Shown piece after piece: positions 4,953-5,170 of a DNA stretch of 5,170 nucleotides; the stretch's first letter is position 1; the number at the start of each line of letters is the position of its first letter. Below the pieces are notes generated by a model. That model saw only the letters and a list, made by a program, of their open reading frames with translations. It did no database searches and was not told the DNA's origin. This stretch comes from Deferribacteres bacterium (GTDB lineage Bacteria; Nitrospirota; Thermodesulfovibrionia; UBA6902): positions 1 to 5,170 of the forward strand of contig JAUVPO010000151.1 of assembly GCA_030598625.1 (NCBI GenBank), in the 5' to 3' direction. Made by a program: the position numbers and the translations under genes.

Positions 4953-5170
4953 CTATGGTGCAGCTCTGCGTACCGGCTTGGTCCTGCGCCCGCTCTTTTG
5001 GGAAAGAGCAGCGACATTAGTCCAGGCCCTTGTCTTCTTTCTACGTTTCTTGCTGTGCTGTGTCCCGCGTGGCGGGCGCGCAAACTCTGTATTGTTTGCC
5101 GGGGCCGGCTTTTTATAATCAAAGCCCTCCAGCCTGCGACGCTCCACCTTTTCTCCAAGAACGCGCTCGA
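4953..5170 (-). CDS. C-terminal end of an RhlE-type DEAD-box RNA helicase (partial)
   Basis: Only the last 71 residues are in the window; the frame is open to the right edge. It begins ERVLGEKVERRRLEGFDY, which matches the end of the second RecA-like helicase domain in RhlE-type DEAD-box proteins (an IE..lG..ieR..legFDY pattern). A low-complexity basic tail follows, KKPAPANN, then a KKRRKK cluster and a final RRAAP before TAG (4953-4955). Such tails bind RNA in this family. The enzymes unwind short RNA duplexes with ATP in ribosome assembly and RNA decay, in the cytoplasm. No catalytic motif (Walker A, DEAD, SAT, HRIGR) is visible because these lie upstream, so the family call rests on the end pattern and the tail. 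An ORF track would start at GTG 5147, but the frame clearly continues beyond it. Local GC content is visibly higher than in the neighbours. Confidence 0.72.
   Translation of the reverse strand, partial: ERVLGEKVERRRLEGFDYKKPAPANNTEFARPPRGTQHSKKRRKKTRAWTNVAALSQKSGRRTKPVRRAAP

Noticed and set aside
4835..5158. A 107-residue minus-strand ORF covering the helicase end.
   Set aside because: It is the shifted frame of the helicase tail. The frame ending at 4953 matches the RhlE-type pattern and is followed by a terminator.

Overview
The window looks like an ordinary chromosomal stretch from a Gram-negative, probably anaerobic bacterium. My best guess is Desulfobacterota (the former Deltaproteobacteria, for example the Syntrophia). 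This rests only on the combination of families present: DUF4340, a stand-alone CBM48 protein, DUF362, a VanZ-like membrane protein, a lysine-rich miniprotein and an RhlE-type DEAD-box helicase tail. It also fits the moderate, rather AT-rich composition. There is no rRNA or tRNA, so the assignment is tentative. I see no insertion sequence, CRISPR array, phage gene or recognisable defence system.

Layout from left to right. (1) A DUF4340 protein without its N-terminus ends at 911 on the + strand. (2) The 444 nt that follow hold a decayed gene (about 917-1194), readable only with one frameshift and two in-frame stops, and then a promoter-like region. (3) A 102-residue stand-alone CBM48 (glycogen-binding) protein at 1356-1664 has an almost perfect Shine-Dalgarno sequence. 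(4) At 1879-2304 lies a small membrane protein with a DUF1232-like N-terminus and a C-terminal J domain with an intact HPD motif. (5) After an intergenic stretch with a long hairpin, a VanZ-like protein (2388-3647) carries an unusual insert of about 180 residues before its last membrane segment. (6) It converges, with only one base between the stop codons, on a minus-strand DUF362 gene (3649-4521). (7) Further right on the minus strand are a 27-residue lysine-rich miniprotein (4706-4789) with its own promoter and ribosome binding site, a probable terminator (4916-4940), and the C-terminal end of a DEAD-box RNA helicase running off the right edge.

The genes do not form one pathway. The + strand genes are separated by 80-445 nt and mostly seem to have their own signals, so they are probably independent units; the J-domain and VanZ-like genes (83 nt apart) could be co-transcribed. 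The minus-strand helicase and miniprotein are separated by a terminator and a new promoter, so the miniprotein is probably expressed separately. The 184 nt at 4522-4705, upstream of the DUF362 gene, contain no convincing gene or promoter.

I do not see a clear new multi-gene system. The most unusual items are the J-domain/DUF1232-like fusion, the VanZ-like protein with an extra soluble domain, the lysine-rich miniprotein and the decayed gene.
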